Shown: positions 27,339 to 40,049 of the stretch, in pieces
How positions within the stretch are numbered: the stretch's first letter is position 1
Layout of the letters: every line of letters starts with the position of its first letter
DNA from: Solea solea
Lineage: Eukaryota > Chordata > Actinopteri > Pleuronectiformes > Soleidae
DNA: 64,000 nt
Assembly: GCF_958295425.1 (NCBI RefSeq)
Contig: NC_081146.1
Coordinates: 9,745,485-9,809,484, forward strand
Direction: 5' to 3'
Notes under the pieces: generated by a model
Told to the model about the DNA's origin: nothing
What the model saw: only the letters and a program-made list of their open reading frames with translations
Database searches by the model: none
Program-made: the position numbers and the translations under genes

Positions 27339-27588
27339 AAACATGTATTTACAAAACAAAAGCAATTTTCTTGCAATTTCTCTAAAACAAATCCATCCAA
27401 TGCACTGATAATACTGACAGTAGTGAGTACTGATGGTGTGTTGCGATGCGGCGGTGAGGTCCTTGGACCTCACAGTCTCCAGGGTTGGGTGTCTGTTTTG
27501 TGGAAGGTGAGGGGCAGGAGCGAGGAAGTGGACAAGACTGGATGAAGAGACACAGATGGATCATGGAAGTCAGAACTCTTTTTGAAGC

Positions 27589-29981
27589 CTACACTGCCAG
27601 CTCTTCACTCAGCTCGTCCCTGAGCTCTTTGTTCTTGCGCACCTCAGCTGCGTGTCTCTCCTGAACATCACAAACATTTAATTAGCCATCAGGACAGTGT
27701 GCAGTTACCTAGTGACACATCATACATGTAACAATGATTCTGCATTTTCACCTTTTCCTGTAGACGCTCAATCATGGCTGCCATAAGGGCTTCACGATTC
27801 TCCTTGATCTGCTCCATCTTGGTCTGGAGCTTCTCCTCAGCCATCTTGCTGAAGTTGCTGTTCTCCTCCATGGCCTTTAGCAGCACGTCCCTCTCATGGT
27901 CTCGCTTTTCTGCCAAAGCCCTCAGGACTTGGGCTTCTTGGTACTAAAAATTGCAAAGCAAAAGCCAAAATAAATGAAGCAACTTGTCTGTTTTGAGCGC
28001 TTTCATGTTTTTGGGATTTTGTTGTATCACGCAAAACAAACACTCACCTTCCTCCGCTCTTCAGCAGCCTCCAGTTTTTTCTCGATGTCCTCCAAAGAGA
28101 TGTCTCTCTTTGGGGGTGAGGGGAGGTTGTGGGCAACATCTGACACTGGTGAAATAGGCTTGAGAATCACCTCAAAGGCCTGACCCGAGGCCCGCTTGTT
28201 TATGGGCTTCACCTCCATGTCTGCAAAATAGACAATTATGACGATGACATGTGCAAAATCAATGTCAAATGATAACAAGTATCAGCCCAGTAACGAGTCA
28301 TTATGGCTCCCATCTGTATTTACCATGAAGCTACACTCTCATTGACAAGAAAATCAATGTGTGAGCTGATCCATACCTTCAAATTCACACATGAGCTTGT
28401 TGCGGGACTCTGGGTAGAAGCAGGAGCAGATGAGGGAGAGGACAGACAACTCCTTCATCTTCTCTTTGTATGCTGCGGAGAACATAAACACAGTCAATAA
28501 ATATACATGACATATTTCTAAATGAAGATATTACAAAATAGGGCAGCAAATGGCTGAATACACCAGTCAGTCTCAGTCAGAGTTGCTGAGTAATTCATTG
28601 GATTATGTTGTGTAAAGGTTATCAACCTAAAACCACACAAGCACTACTGTTACTTTACTGGATGTTGTGTCATCCTATTGCACTGGAGAAAGATGTGTGT
28701 CAAGACATTCAATTTCCTGTTGACTCAGCTGTTGACCGTGTTGTGGTCACATCCAGTAGAAGCACTCGTATCTGTCGTGTCGGTCTACTGTTGCTGCCAT
28801 TAGGGGCAACTGATCGATTCACTTGACCTTTGGTTGCTATGTTTTTTTTTTTACCAGTTTCTTGGGCTGTTTTTAATCTCAAATTGTGCCACTTTATCTA
28901 TGGTGTGTCTGGAGCTGACAAAGTGCCCACCTGAGGGGACAACATAGTGTCCAGCCTTCTGCTGCAAAGGCCGGTGTGTGAATCGGCCCCTGTGCTGCAG
29001 GGCTGGCCTGCCTCCCACCCCACCATGCACCTGTCTGCTCCACGACATGTTTGCCATAATGTTGTATTTAAAATAAAAAAAGACAAAACAGTAGCAATTG
29101 TAGCATGAATGATTTAGATATATATGCAGCAGCGCTGGCCTACAATAATAATAATAATCATGGTCCATCAGAGGGAATGACTAATGCAATATATTGTCTA
29201 TAAGGTTCAGTGAGTTTACTATTAAACCAATTTGTGTGGACTTTTCATGTCACCGTGAGTCTGTTTTAACAGAATAAATGGCAGCACTGGTCTGATCCAT
29301 TCTTGCCATGGAAGAAATAAAAGCCACAGAGGTAAATAAATGAAGTAAATAAACAAATGAGACACCCAGGTGTGTACATAAGCACTTGGGAGTTTGATTT
29401 TAGTGAGGAGGAGAAAAAAAAACAACCCCAAAGTGTGAATGTTAAAGCTCTCTCAGCTTTGCTACTAAATGGTCGGCAGCCCAGCATCTTGGGTGGGGTC
29501 CGTCTGCATTATGCTGCATGTTGTAGCACAGAGAGCAGGTGCAGCGCTGCAAGGAAAAAGCCACTCGAGTGCCAGTTTATATCGTCTCTCCACGCACTAT
29601 TTCGCAACATAAGACCCAGATTTAATGAAATGGCATAGATGGTGATAATAAAGGAGGCAGTTAAATGAGCTGGTCATGACGGAGAAAGCCCACACTCATG
29701 TTAACACAGTGCTGAGACAATGGGCCCATGATGGACACAGACGTATCAAAGCGACAGAATCAAACCCAGTTTGTTTTAATCATACAAAGGGGTCGAAGAA
29801 AATCTCACTGGTGCCATAAGAGACGCACGAGCACCAGGTGATGGAACATACAGGGCCGAATATTTCAAGGATGCGTCTATCACTCCATCCATCCATCCAC
29901 CCATTCATTCCTCCATCCTTACATGCATCACTTTCTCCAAGACATGATGTGAACATTCTTACCGGTTGCTGTTTTGGCCAT
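27589..29981 (-). CDS. stmn2: Stathmin-2 (SCG10)
   Basis: Five coding exons: 29963-29981, 28377-28472, 28048-28220, 27752-27943 and 27589-27660, together 552 nt (183 residues; human is 179). The N-terminus [20 protein letters not shown] followed by ICSC is the membrane-anchor region, with the two palmitoylated cysteines at 22 and 24. The stathmin-like domain starts at [20 protein letters not shown] and continues as a long coiled-coil helix with tubulin-binding repeats ([40 protein letters not shown]). SCG10 binds and sequesters tubulin dimers, promotes microtubule dynamics in growth cones and is carried on Golgi-derived vesicles. The linker [10 protein letters not shown] between anchor and domain differs from mammals and has an extra Cys at 35. 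Stmn3 and Stmn4 fit less well. Confidence 0.94.
29884..29922 (+). repeat. (ATCC)n-type simple repeat
   Basis: Degenerate CATC/CATT units lie in the first intron of stmn2, close to its first coding exon. Confidence 0.6.
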
Positions 29982-32005
29982 GGCTGATGTATTTGTCCGC
30001 AGCGACTGCTGTTTAGCTTTTCTCAGGTGAAGGAACGGTGATGCTGTTTAAGGCACGGAGTCAGCGAGCAGAACAGAGCAGAGCAGAGCAGACCGGGGAA
30101 GCAGGAGGATCGGATGACAGACGGGGAGATTGTGGGCACGGCACGCCGCGCACGGGAGCGCGCACACAAGCCAGACCCTCCTCTGTCCTGTGGCGCGCAC
30201 ACTCAGCGTTCAGCGTCCACTTGCTCACGATTTGACTACAAGTGATAACATTCTCCAGACACGATACATGTAAATATGCGTTCAATATAAATTTGATCAC
30301 AGATTATGCTTAGTGATTCCCAGAGTGTGGGTCGCGGAACACTGGTGGGCTCTGAAGGTATTGCAGGTGGACCTGACACAGGCCCAATATACATTTACCA
30401 TTTACCAAATGTCTAAAACCTAACCTAAATTATTTGTTCTGGGGATGAACGGAACAAAGAATACATAGAAAAGAAAACAAAGAAGCTTGAAGACGTGGGT
30501 TTGTGACCTGGTCGGAACTAGGGCCTTGGGTTTTCTCCGGGTTCCTTCCACAGTCCAAAAAAAATGCAATATGGGGATTAGGTAAATTGGACACTCTAAA
30601 TTGACCATAGGTGTGAGCGTGAGACTGGATGGTTGTTTGTCTCTATATGTGGCCCTCATGTGGAGGATAGAGTGGTAGAAGATGGATGTTTGTCATAAAT
30701 TATGTTGCATCCTTTTTTCATTGCATCCTAATAAACTGAAAAAGTCACGCACACAAATGTTTGTTGGACAGCTTTTAGTTTGATTGTGACATGCACTCAG
30801 CATGGCATCGCTTAAATAACATTACATCACTAGCCCTGACCAGGTGACGCAATTCCAGATCAGAACACTGACCGTCCTGTGTAAACCTATAACTTGATAA
30901 AACCATTAAATATCTGCTCCTGGTCTCTTTCTTCTGTCTCTACCTCGTCTCCCTCTTTCCCTTTCTGTCCCCCATCTCTCCTCTGTCCCCCATTTTGCCT
31001 TTCACTCCAACCGGTCGAGGCAGATGGCCGCACATTTTTAAGTCTAGTTCTGTCAGAGATTTCTTCCTGTTGTCTGCCTTATATACAGTGCCTTGAGGTA
31101 ATGTATGTTGTGATTTGGCATTGCACAAATAGAATTTCATTACATAACAGAGAGATCAGGGTTCACATAATTGGCTGATTTAAACACAGGACATTCATTT
31201 TTGAGGGATTTGATGAATTGATCAATCGCATTCATGACATTCCTCATCATAATTTATATTGATCATACTCCAAAAACCCTCCTGCATCAAACATGCAACA
31301 AAAGTCTGAGACAGCATCATTCATGTCAGAGTGCATCATGCAGCAAGAGATTACAGCAGGATGACCACAGGGACAATGTGAAGCTGCCCTGCTTTAACAT
31401 AAATTCAGAACATAAACAGTGCAGACTGTACAAGGCTTTATTTTTCTGAACGAAACCTCTAGAAACAACAAAGAGGTGTAATCCTTAAATACATATGTAT
31501 ATATAAATATGTAAATATACACACACATATATATATATATATAAATATACATATATTATGTTATGCGCATATTACAATACTACTTTATCTACAGTAATCA
31601 TTTTCAATCACTATTTAAATAAGACACATTTCACATAAGATGATTCTGGTTCAAGTTTTACAGGAAAAAGAACTTTATACATAATAGAAAACAGTGTCAG
31701 CCTGACGGGTTCTATATTGCATTTAAATTTTAGTTAAATAATTCATAAGAAAAAAGACAAAGTGAACCTGAATATGGGACAGTTGACATCAATATGCGTA
31801 ACTACAGCACAAGGCTGCGCAAAATATCAAAACACAGTGATAAGACACATTAAAAGGTTTGGCTACTGATGAGCTGGAGTGCATATACCCAGGAGTGATT
31901 AAAGCTCAGTAAGTGAAATGCAGCATGTGTTCAGTGTAAGGAAAAGCCTCCTGGATTCAGATGTACGCTTGCTGTGTACCAGTGAAATGAATGTTGCTCT
32001 TAGTT
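29982..32005. other. Intergenic: stmn2 5' flank and upp1 3' flank
   Basis: The stmn2 5' UTR and promoter should lie just right of 29981, in the GC-richer part at about 30040-30235. On the minus strand an AATAAA at 31437-31442 is a candidate upp1 polyA signal, about 565 bases beyond its stop. A dispersed repeat (30480-30690) and an (AT)n tract (about 31490-31555) fill most of the rest. No RE1/NRSF site of the mammalian SCG10 type could be read. Confidence 0.45.
30480..30690 (-). repeat. Dispersed LINE-like 3'-end fragment (copy B)
   Basis: It reads CTCCGGGTTCCTTCCACAGT, then a GGGGATTAGGTAAATTGGAC block, then ATGGTTGTTTGTCTCTATAT and GAGGATAGAGTGGTAGAAGA. The last two blocks are the reverse complement of blocks in the repeat at 6780-6962. 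It is a longer copy of that family. Confidence 0.55.
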
Positions 32006-34978
<2,973 letters not shown>

Positions 34979-35567
34979 TTTCTTAAACTGACGTTTTCAC
35001 TTGAGACCGGAGAAAAAAAAGAAGAGTGACGACGAACTGAAAGAGAGAAATAATAATGTGAGAACACGTAACGTTTCAACAAACCGCGACGTAGTTAACA
35101 TAATAAGTGTTTAGGGACTCGACCTCGTCTAAACCAATTCACATTCATTGATTTTACATTGACCTCTCCACACACTGTCATTCAGACATCATCACGAACT
35201 CACCGCGAGAGAGTAAATACCTCGATAATTCAACTACGTTAAAAAAAACCACACACAATACAAACAACAAGTGGCTTTAAATAAAAGCGAATTATGTACC
35301 TTTGATGTGTTGCCTTTACTGGCTTTCAAGTGCCGGTGTCGTCCCTCTACGGTTGCTCGCTCATAACTGAACATCCGGTGTCGACAACGTAACGGGTAGG
35401 TCAGCCCAGCCCACAATGACGTCACGCCAGGCACGTCGCAACATCGCAACTGTCCCACAGGAGAAGAATAAGAAGAAAAAAAAAGGAAGAAAAAAAAAAC
35501 TGTCCCACAGGATGTACTCTCCACGCACCGAGGAATCCACAACTTCCTGTTTGCCAATCATCCCTTC

Positions 35568-35628
<61 letters not shown>

Positions 35629-35994
35629 TATAAAATTCAATTTCTCAATTTAACATAAAAACTAAGAGAGACCTAACTCAAAGGGAGTAGATAATAGACA
35701 AGAAAATAAATAAATAAAAGAGGCAATGTAAAAAATCCTGGCTTATCCAAACAACCAACCTTGTATAATGTACCTTAAAGAGATACTTGAGTAAAAGTGC
35801 AAGTATTTCACCAGAAAATGACTTTGGTAGAAGTTGAAGTCACTGTTTTATAATATTACTTAAGTAAAAATCGGTATAAAGTATATGGCGGTAAAGGTAT
35901 ATGACATTTACTGCACTTAATTATCAAAAGTAATTTTCTGATATAAAATGTACTGAAGTTTTAGATGTAGTATTTAAAAAGTGAGGAGCTAGGA
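34979..35994. other. upp1 5' flank and repeats
   Basis: The upp1 promoter and 5' UTR are expected in about 34990-35420. Beyond that are an A-rich stretch, an (AT)n microsatellite at about 35567-35632 and a fragment of the AGTAAAAGTA-type repeat (35775-35990). No exon is seen. Confidence 0.45.
35567..35632. repeat. (AT)n microsatellite
   Basis: A nearly pure AT dinucleotide array with two GTAC/GTAT interruptions. It is self-complementary and able to extrude a cruciform. Confidence 0.85.
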
Positions 35995-36515
35995 TTGAGC
36001 CATGGTAGCTCAGTGGACTTTCAACTAGATCAGGGGTGTCAAATTGGCGGCCCGGGGGCCACGTGTGGCCCCTCAATCGATTACATGCGGCCCTCTGCCT
36101 CTGTGCTTTGGCACAGCTGCCAGTGAGGTGATGGAATATAGACAGATCATAAGACTACATATATTTACTACCAATATTTTTATAATAGTAATGAGACATT
36201 CGGTTGCAATCATTGCTTTATTAAATGTATCACACTCAACATTAAATAACATATATTTAAGCTATTTTAATTACAGTTATCCTTGTCATTATTTGCAAAA
36301 TGTTCTGTTTTTGTTCATCTTATATTGCCCACCCACTACTAAATAGTTGGGTTTTTTTTCCAATTATTTTCTCTAGACCGCCCCCCTCTTCACCAGAGTA
36401 GATGCTCATTGGCCCCCAGGTCAATTGAGTTTGACACCCCTGAACTAGAAGGTCATGCGTTCAATTTCTGGCTCTGCCATTCTTTATGTGTCCTTGAGCT
36501 AGACACTTCACAAAC
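35995..36515 (+). mobile_element. tRNA-derived SINE, split by an inserted element
   Basis: The left part contains a Pol III A-box-like TAGCTCAGTGG (36006-36016). The right part contains a B-box-like GCGTTCAATTT (36458-36468) followed by GTGTCCTTGAGCTAGACACT, the body motif seen in many fish SINEs. The two halves are separated by the hAT-type element at 36031-36442. If that element and one target-site copy are removed, the halves join as one tRNA-like head. Confidence 0.65.
36031..36442. mobile_element. Non-autonomous hAT-type transposon
   Basis: A 412-bp element with perfect 13-bp terminal inverted repeats (CAGGGGTGTCAAA) and a flanking 8-bp target-site duplication, AACTAGAT on the left and AACTAGAA on the right (7 of 8 identical). 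TIRs of this kind and 8-bp duplications are typical of the hAT superfamily. No transposase ORF is present, so it was mobilised in trans. Confidence 0.75.
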
Positions 36516-36970
36516 AAGACACAGCGTGTGAAGTACAGATATGTGAATTTTGTACTTAAGTACAGTAACATAGTACAGTATGTGTACTTGATTACATTAC
36601 AAAACAATAAACAACTAAAGGTGCATCAGTAACATTTTTATATACAATAAGACAAATCTACAAGTACAGCTGCCAAATCTTCAGAAGGGTATGCTATTAT
36701 TTTAATCTCTTAGATTATATGTGATCTTTGCAAGTGGGATGCAGCTGTTCATTTCCAAAAAACATGTAGCTATGAGGAGATGGGAATCAGGCGTCCTGGT
36801 CACTGCGATCCACTTTAGTGTTTCGACAGGCTCGCACCGATCATGCTGTGTGCGTTTTTTTCCACGACACTCTTGACAACTTCTTTGCATGTGGTGGCGA
36901 CAGCGGGGAACACTTTGTCTGAAAACAGAGAAAAACAAATATTGATACTGGAAGCTGGAAATTCAAAGAG

Positions 36971-37026
36971 CGATTATCAAAGTTGTTGTCAATTAATTGA
37001 GTAATCGGTTATTTGTTGCAGCTCTA
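36971..37026. repeat. Fragment of an ATCGATTAAT-type fold-back repeat
   Basis: The words CGATTATCAAAGTTGTTGTC, ATTGAGTAATCGG and TTGTTGCAGCTCT match one arm of the longer copies at 37973-38215 and 59084-59245. Confidence 0.45.
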
Positions 37027-37150
37027 TCAAATATATGGTAATCTGGCTTTAGTTTAGCCTGTATTACTTTCTAGTAGTACAAATATGTTAAACACACTTG
37101 AGTTAATGTGAAAGATAAAACTCATATTTACTCTTGTCCTCCTCTCCACT

Positions 37151-37920
37151 TCACATGATGAGGTCGTCCCCAGGCTCTCTCTGTATATACAAAAGAACAT
37201 AATCCAGTCCAAATAGCACAGTCATAACTATGCTGACCATTCAGTAAGGAGACTAGATTAAATGTGGTCATTACATCCAACTTACTGCCCAAGTCAAGAC
37301 CACAGGGTGCTCCGGCAAGAATTCTGGCTTCTTCATGGCCTGAGGACAAGTCGCCAATCCAACTAAAAATTCTCTTGTGTAGCATAGTCTGCCCACTGAA
37401 TATAAAGTTCAGAAAATACAGTATCATCGCTCCATTTTAAACGATTACCTTCTGGCTTGAAGTAAACCTTTTTCTTCTTACCTTTTTTCGGTTTTTGGAG
37501 GCTGAAAATCTTGAAGAACTGCTCGACACCAATATTGGTCTATCACAAACAAATAAATAAAAAATAAGAATAAAATTGTCTATAACTTGCTTGTTTGTTA
37601 ATTATTAAAGAGAAGTTGTGTGACAAACCCAACATTTAGTCTTCAGTTGGGAATTCTCACCTGAGGAATCCAGCGGTCCTCCAGAGCTTGTGCACATGTA
37701 GCAGCATCTATTTTGGGCTCTAAAGAACATTTTATGCATTATCATGAGCGCATACCACTCACTTTAATAAACACAGCGAGCGCAAAGTAAAAGGTGGAAC
37801 CTTCGACTCTCCCACTGTCTCTAGTGTGATTTGCTTACCAGAGTCAATGTGGACGATGCGGCGTAGGGGTCGAGCAGGTTCCAGGTGCTTTTGAAGGGAT
37901 CTTCTCCTTGATACCTCCAT
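37151..37920 (-). CDS. C8orf88-like eIF4E-binding small protein
   Basis: Five exons: 37839-37920, 37661-37719, 37482-37539, 37286-37395 and 37151-37180. They give 339 nt (112 residues; human C8orf88 is about 117). Two blocks match the human protein: HLEPARPLRRIV near the N-terminus (human LQPARPVRHL) and YTREFLVGL...KKPEFLPEHPVVL at 72-100 (human YSRDFLLKL...KKPDFLPDHPIVL). Y72-V78 fits the eIF4E-binding pattern YxxxxL-hydrophobic, so the protein probably binds eIF4E and may restrain cap-dependent translation. That function is inference from the motif. A second donor 33 nt downstream in exon 3 (exon 37449-37539) keeps the phase and would insert GKKKKVYFKPE just before the motif. The last exon (REPGDDLIM) is short and the least certain part. 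Confidence 0.68.
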
Positions 37921-37972
37921 TCTAATTTCAACGTTTTTGCAGAAACGTCTAGGAACAACTATTTACTATCAA

Positions 37973-38215
37973 TAGGGTTGAAACCAATGATTGATTTGAT
38001 CATTGATTTATCTGTTGATTATTTCTTTGATTAATCATTTGGTCATTTGGTGAAGGAAATGTCAGAAACTGGCGAAGAAATGTCAAATTTCCTAATTCTC
38101 AGAATGAAAGTTTACCGTCACAGGGATGCCAACAAACCAGAACATAGTCACATTTCAGAAATAACTAATAATATTATTTTGAAGTTGACTCATTAATTAG
38201 TTGTTGCAGCCTTAG
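37973..38215. repeat. ATCGATTAAT-type fold-back repeat (degraded copy)
   Basis: It starts AGGGTTGAAACCAATGATTG and ends ATTAATTAGTTGTTGCAGCC. The ends are inverted relative to each other (GGTTGAAACNAAT against ATTAGTTGTTGCAGCC). The middle has GATTATTTCTTTGATTAATC. This is the same family as 59084-59245. It lies just upstream of the start codon of the c8orf88 homologue, in its probable first intron. Confidence 0.55.
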
Positions 38216-38219
38216 ACAT

Positions 38220-39100
38220 CATGGTTAAAATCATTTGGCCAATTGATAGCAGGTATACAACTTTTTAGCTCTCAAAGTAACATCATTATCACCAATGTTA
38301 AAATATAGTGGCATAAATAGGCTGAGCAAAGACAACTACAGACTTTTCACAAGAGGCCAATTTATTCCCAATAAGATTAAAATGGAGTAACAGGTTATTA
38401 TTTGTTTCATTTTCTACGCACTCTGGTCAAAATCCCTCAGCTCCACTACGATCACATAGAGATGAACAGTATTTCTGATTTTTCCTCCAAGTACCACCAG
38501 AGAAAGCTGGTACTACAGTTTGAGAACCATGGCATGGATTTAATTAGCCAGTGGGTTACGTTATTTTACAGTAATTTCTCAGGTGGAGTTCATAAAAATA
38601 ACAATAGTGTAGCTAGGGACGTTATACAGTGAATATATTAACAGCTAATGTGACTAACTTGACGTTTCACTTGTATAAATCACGCAAAAAGAATAAACAT
38701 TGAACATTGGTGACATAAAACGCATAAATAGTACCGAGCAGTAAATGTTGTAGGCTACTGTAACGTCTATCATGGCAAACATGTTTAAACGGTGAGCAGC
38801 GACCATTACAGCGCCCGTTTTTAATGTTAACGATTGCTCAGTGCCTCTCTAATGGTCGGGACTGTGTGAAACTAGCACATGGTTCCACCTCATTGACAGT
38901 CCAGCGGCTAACGTTAACGGACAACAAGTGCAACTCCATGCTGATGTACAAGTTTCAACAATGAGAATCTGAGCGAGCAGCAATGCTCTAATTACTTAGA
39001 CGAGTAAATTACGGGATGTAGTCGTGATTTATCTCTATGAAAAGATGTATTTTGATTATACCTGTAAATCTGCAAGAGTTGTGCAGTGTGGTTTTCTGCC
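38220..39100. other. Probable first intron of the c8orf88 homologue
   Basis: No exon or recognisable gene is seen. It is ordinary AT-rich sequence with a possible degraded repeat at about 38440-38560. Confidence 0.4.
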
Positions 39101-39112
39101 TGCTCACCTCAC

Positions 39113-39165
39113 CTGACCGCTGTTAATTCTCCCAAATGACTCCAGCTCTTCACTTCCGGTGCCCA
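39113..39165 (-). promoter_or_regulatory. Probable 5' non-coding exon and promoter of the c8orf88 homologue
   Basis: On the minus strand an ETS-type ACCGGAAGTG word is followed by about 40 bases and a good donor, GGTCAG|GTGAGG. This would splice over the 1.2-kb first intron to an acceptor near the ATG at 37920. The transcription start is not shown. Confidence 0.4.
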
Positions 39166-39720
39166 CCCTTCAAAATAAAGCATTGACTCCTGTAGGTGAA
39201 ACTATAAACCAAATTTTATCAGACTTCAGTCATTTATTAATTTTCCCCCAACGAATCATAAATATAAATACGTACCTATACCAACCTTAGCCTACACATC
39301 AATGCCGACGTGATTGCCCATTTTTGTTGTTAAAATTTAAAAAGATGATAAATGCTTTTACTTATATCTTTAACAGGATGCAGAGGTTGTGTGCGGAATT
39401 TCAGAGAACTATTTACTTATATACTGGCAATTGTATGCACTGACACTATTATATATAAATACATAAAATGTCTGTTTTTACACTAAAAAGTGTAGCTGTA
39501 GTTTTCTCTGACATGTCATAAATCATAAGTATTATTGCTAAACCTCTTTCAACCTTAGAACCATTTATATATCAGAGGAAGACATTTTAAATTCTCATAA
39601 AACCTCAGTCAGTGATCAATCAACCAATATTGATCATATCATTTATTTTAATAGTGTGATTATTATATGTTCAACAACGTTTAAAAAAAAATCTAAAATA
39701 ATACTCGATGAACAGAACAC

Positions 39721-39726
39721 TTTATT
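39721..39726 (-). terminator. rbm12b polyadenylation signal
   Basis: AATAAA on the minus strand, about 325 bases beyond the rbm12b stop codon. It fits a short 3' UTR. Confidence 0.5.
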
Positions 39727-40049
39727 TACAGGTTTTTGTTAAGCAACATTTGTTTGCACAAAATCTGACACTACACATTTGTTTTCATTAAAAAAACAAA
39801 GCAAAAAAACACTTCCAAAACAAACTACTAAAAGGGTATAATGGTATAAATGAAATTCACAATTTCATTACAATTACAAAAAAATAAATGTAGTCAAATT
39901 GCTGTATTAGCAAATCCCAAAACAGAACAGTTAGAACCATTATTCACCTTCAAGTAACCCATGTCATTTTCAAAGACAAATGAAACAGCAACTTTGCTGT
40001 TGAAATCAAAATCGCTTCTGTCCAAGCCAAATTGTGAGGGCACATGTAT

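Larger units (their letters stand above)
25360..27588. other. Intergenic: hey1 and stmn2 converge here
   Basis: hey1 (+) and stmn2 (-) both end toward this stretch, so much of it is probably 3' UTR. On the minus strand AATAAA occurs at 26403-26408 and 26317-26322, which would give stmn2 a 3' UTR of roughly 1.2 kb. There are (GT)n tracts at about 25911-25932 and 26958-26993. No further exon is evident. Confidence 0.5.

Noticed and set aside
28473..32000. Search for an RE1/NRSF silencer and for a GU-rich TDP-43 site in the stmn2 promoter and first intron, both known in mammals
   Set aside because: No sequence close to the NRSE consensus and no (TG)n tract on the transcribed strand could be read in the likely places.
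35995..36515. tRNA gene suggested by A-box- and B-box-like words
   Set aside because: The boxes are separated by an inserted transposon and followed by a SINE body, and no cloverleaf can form.
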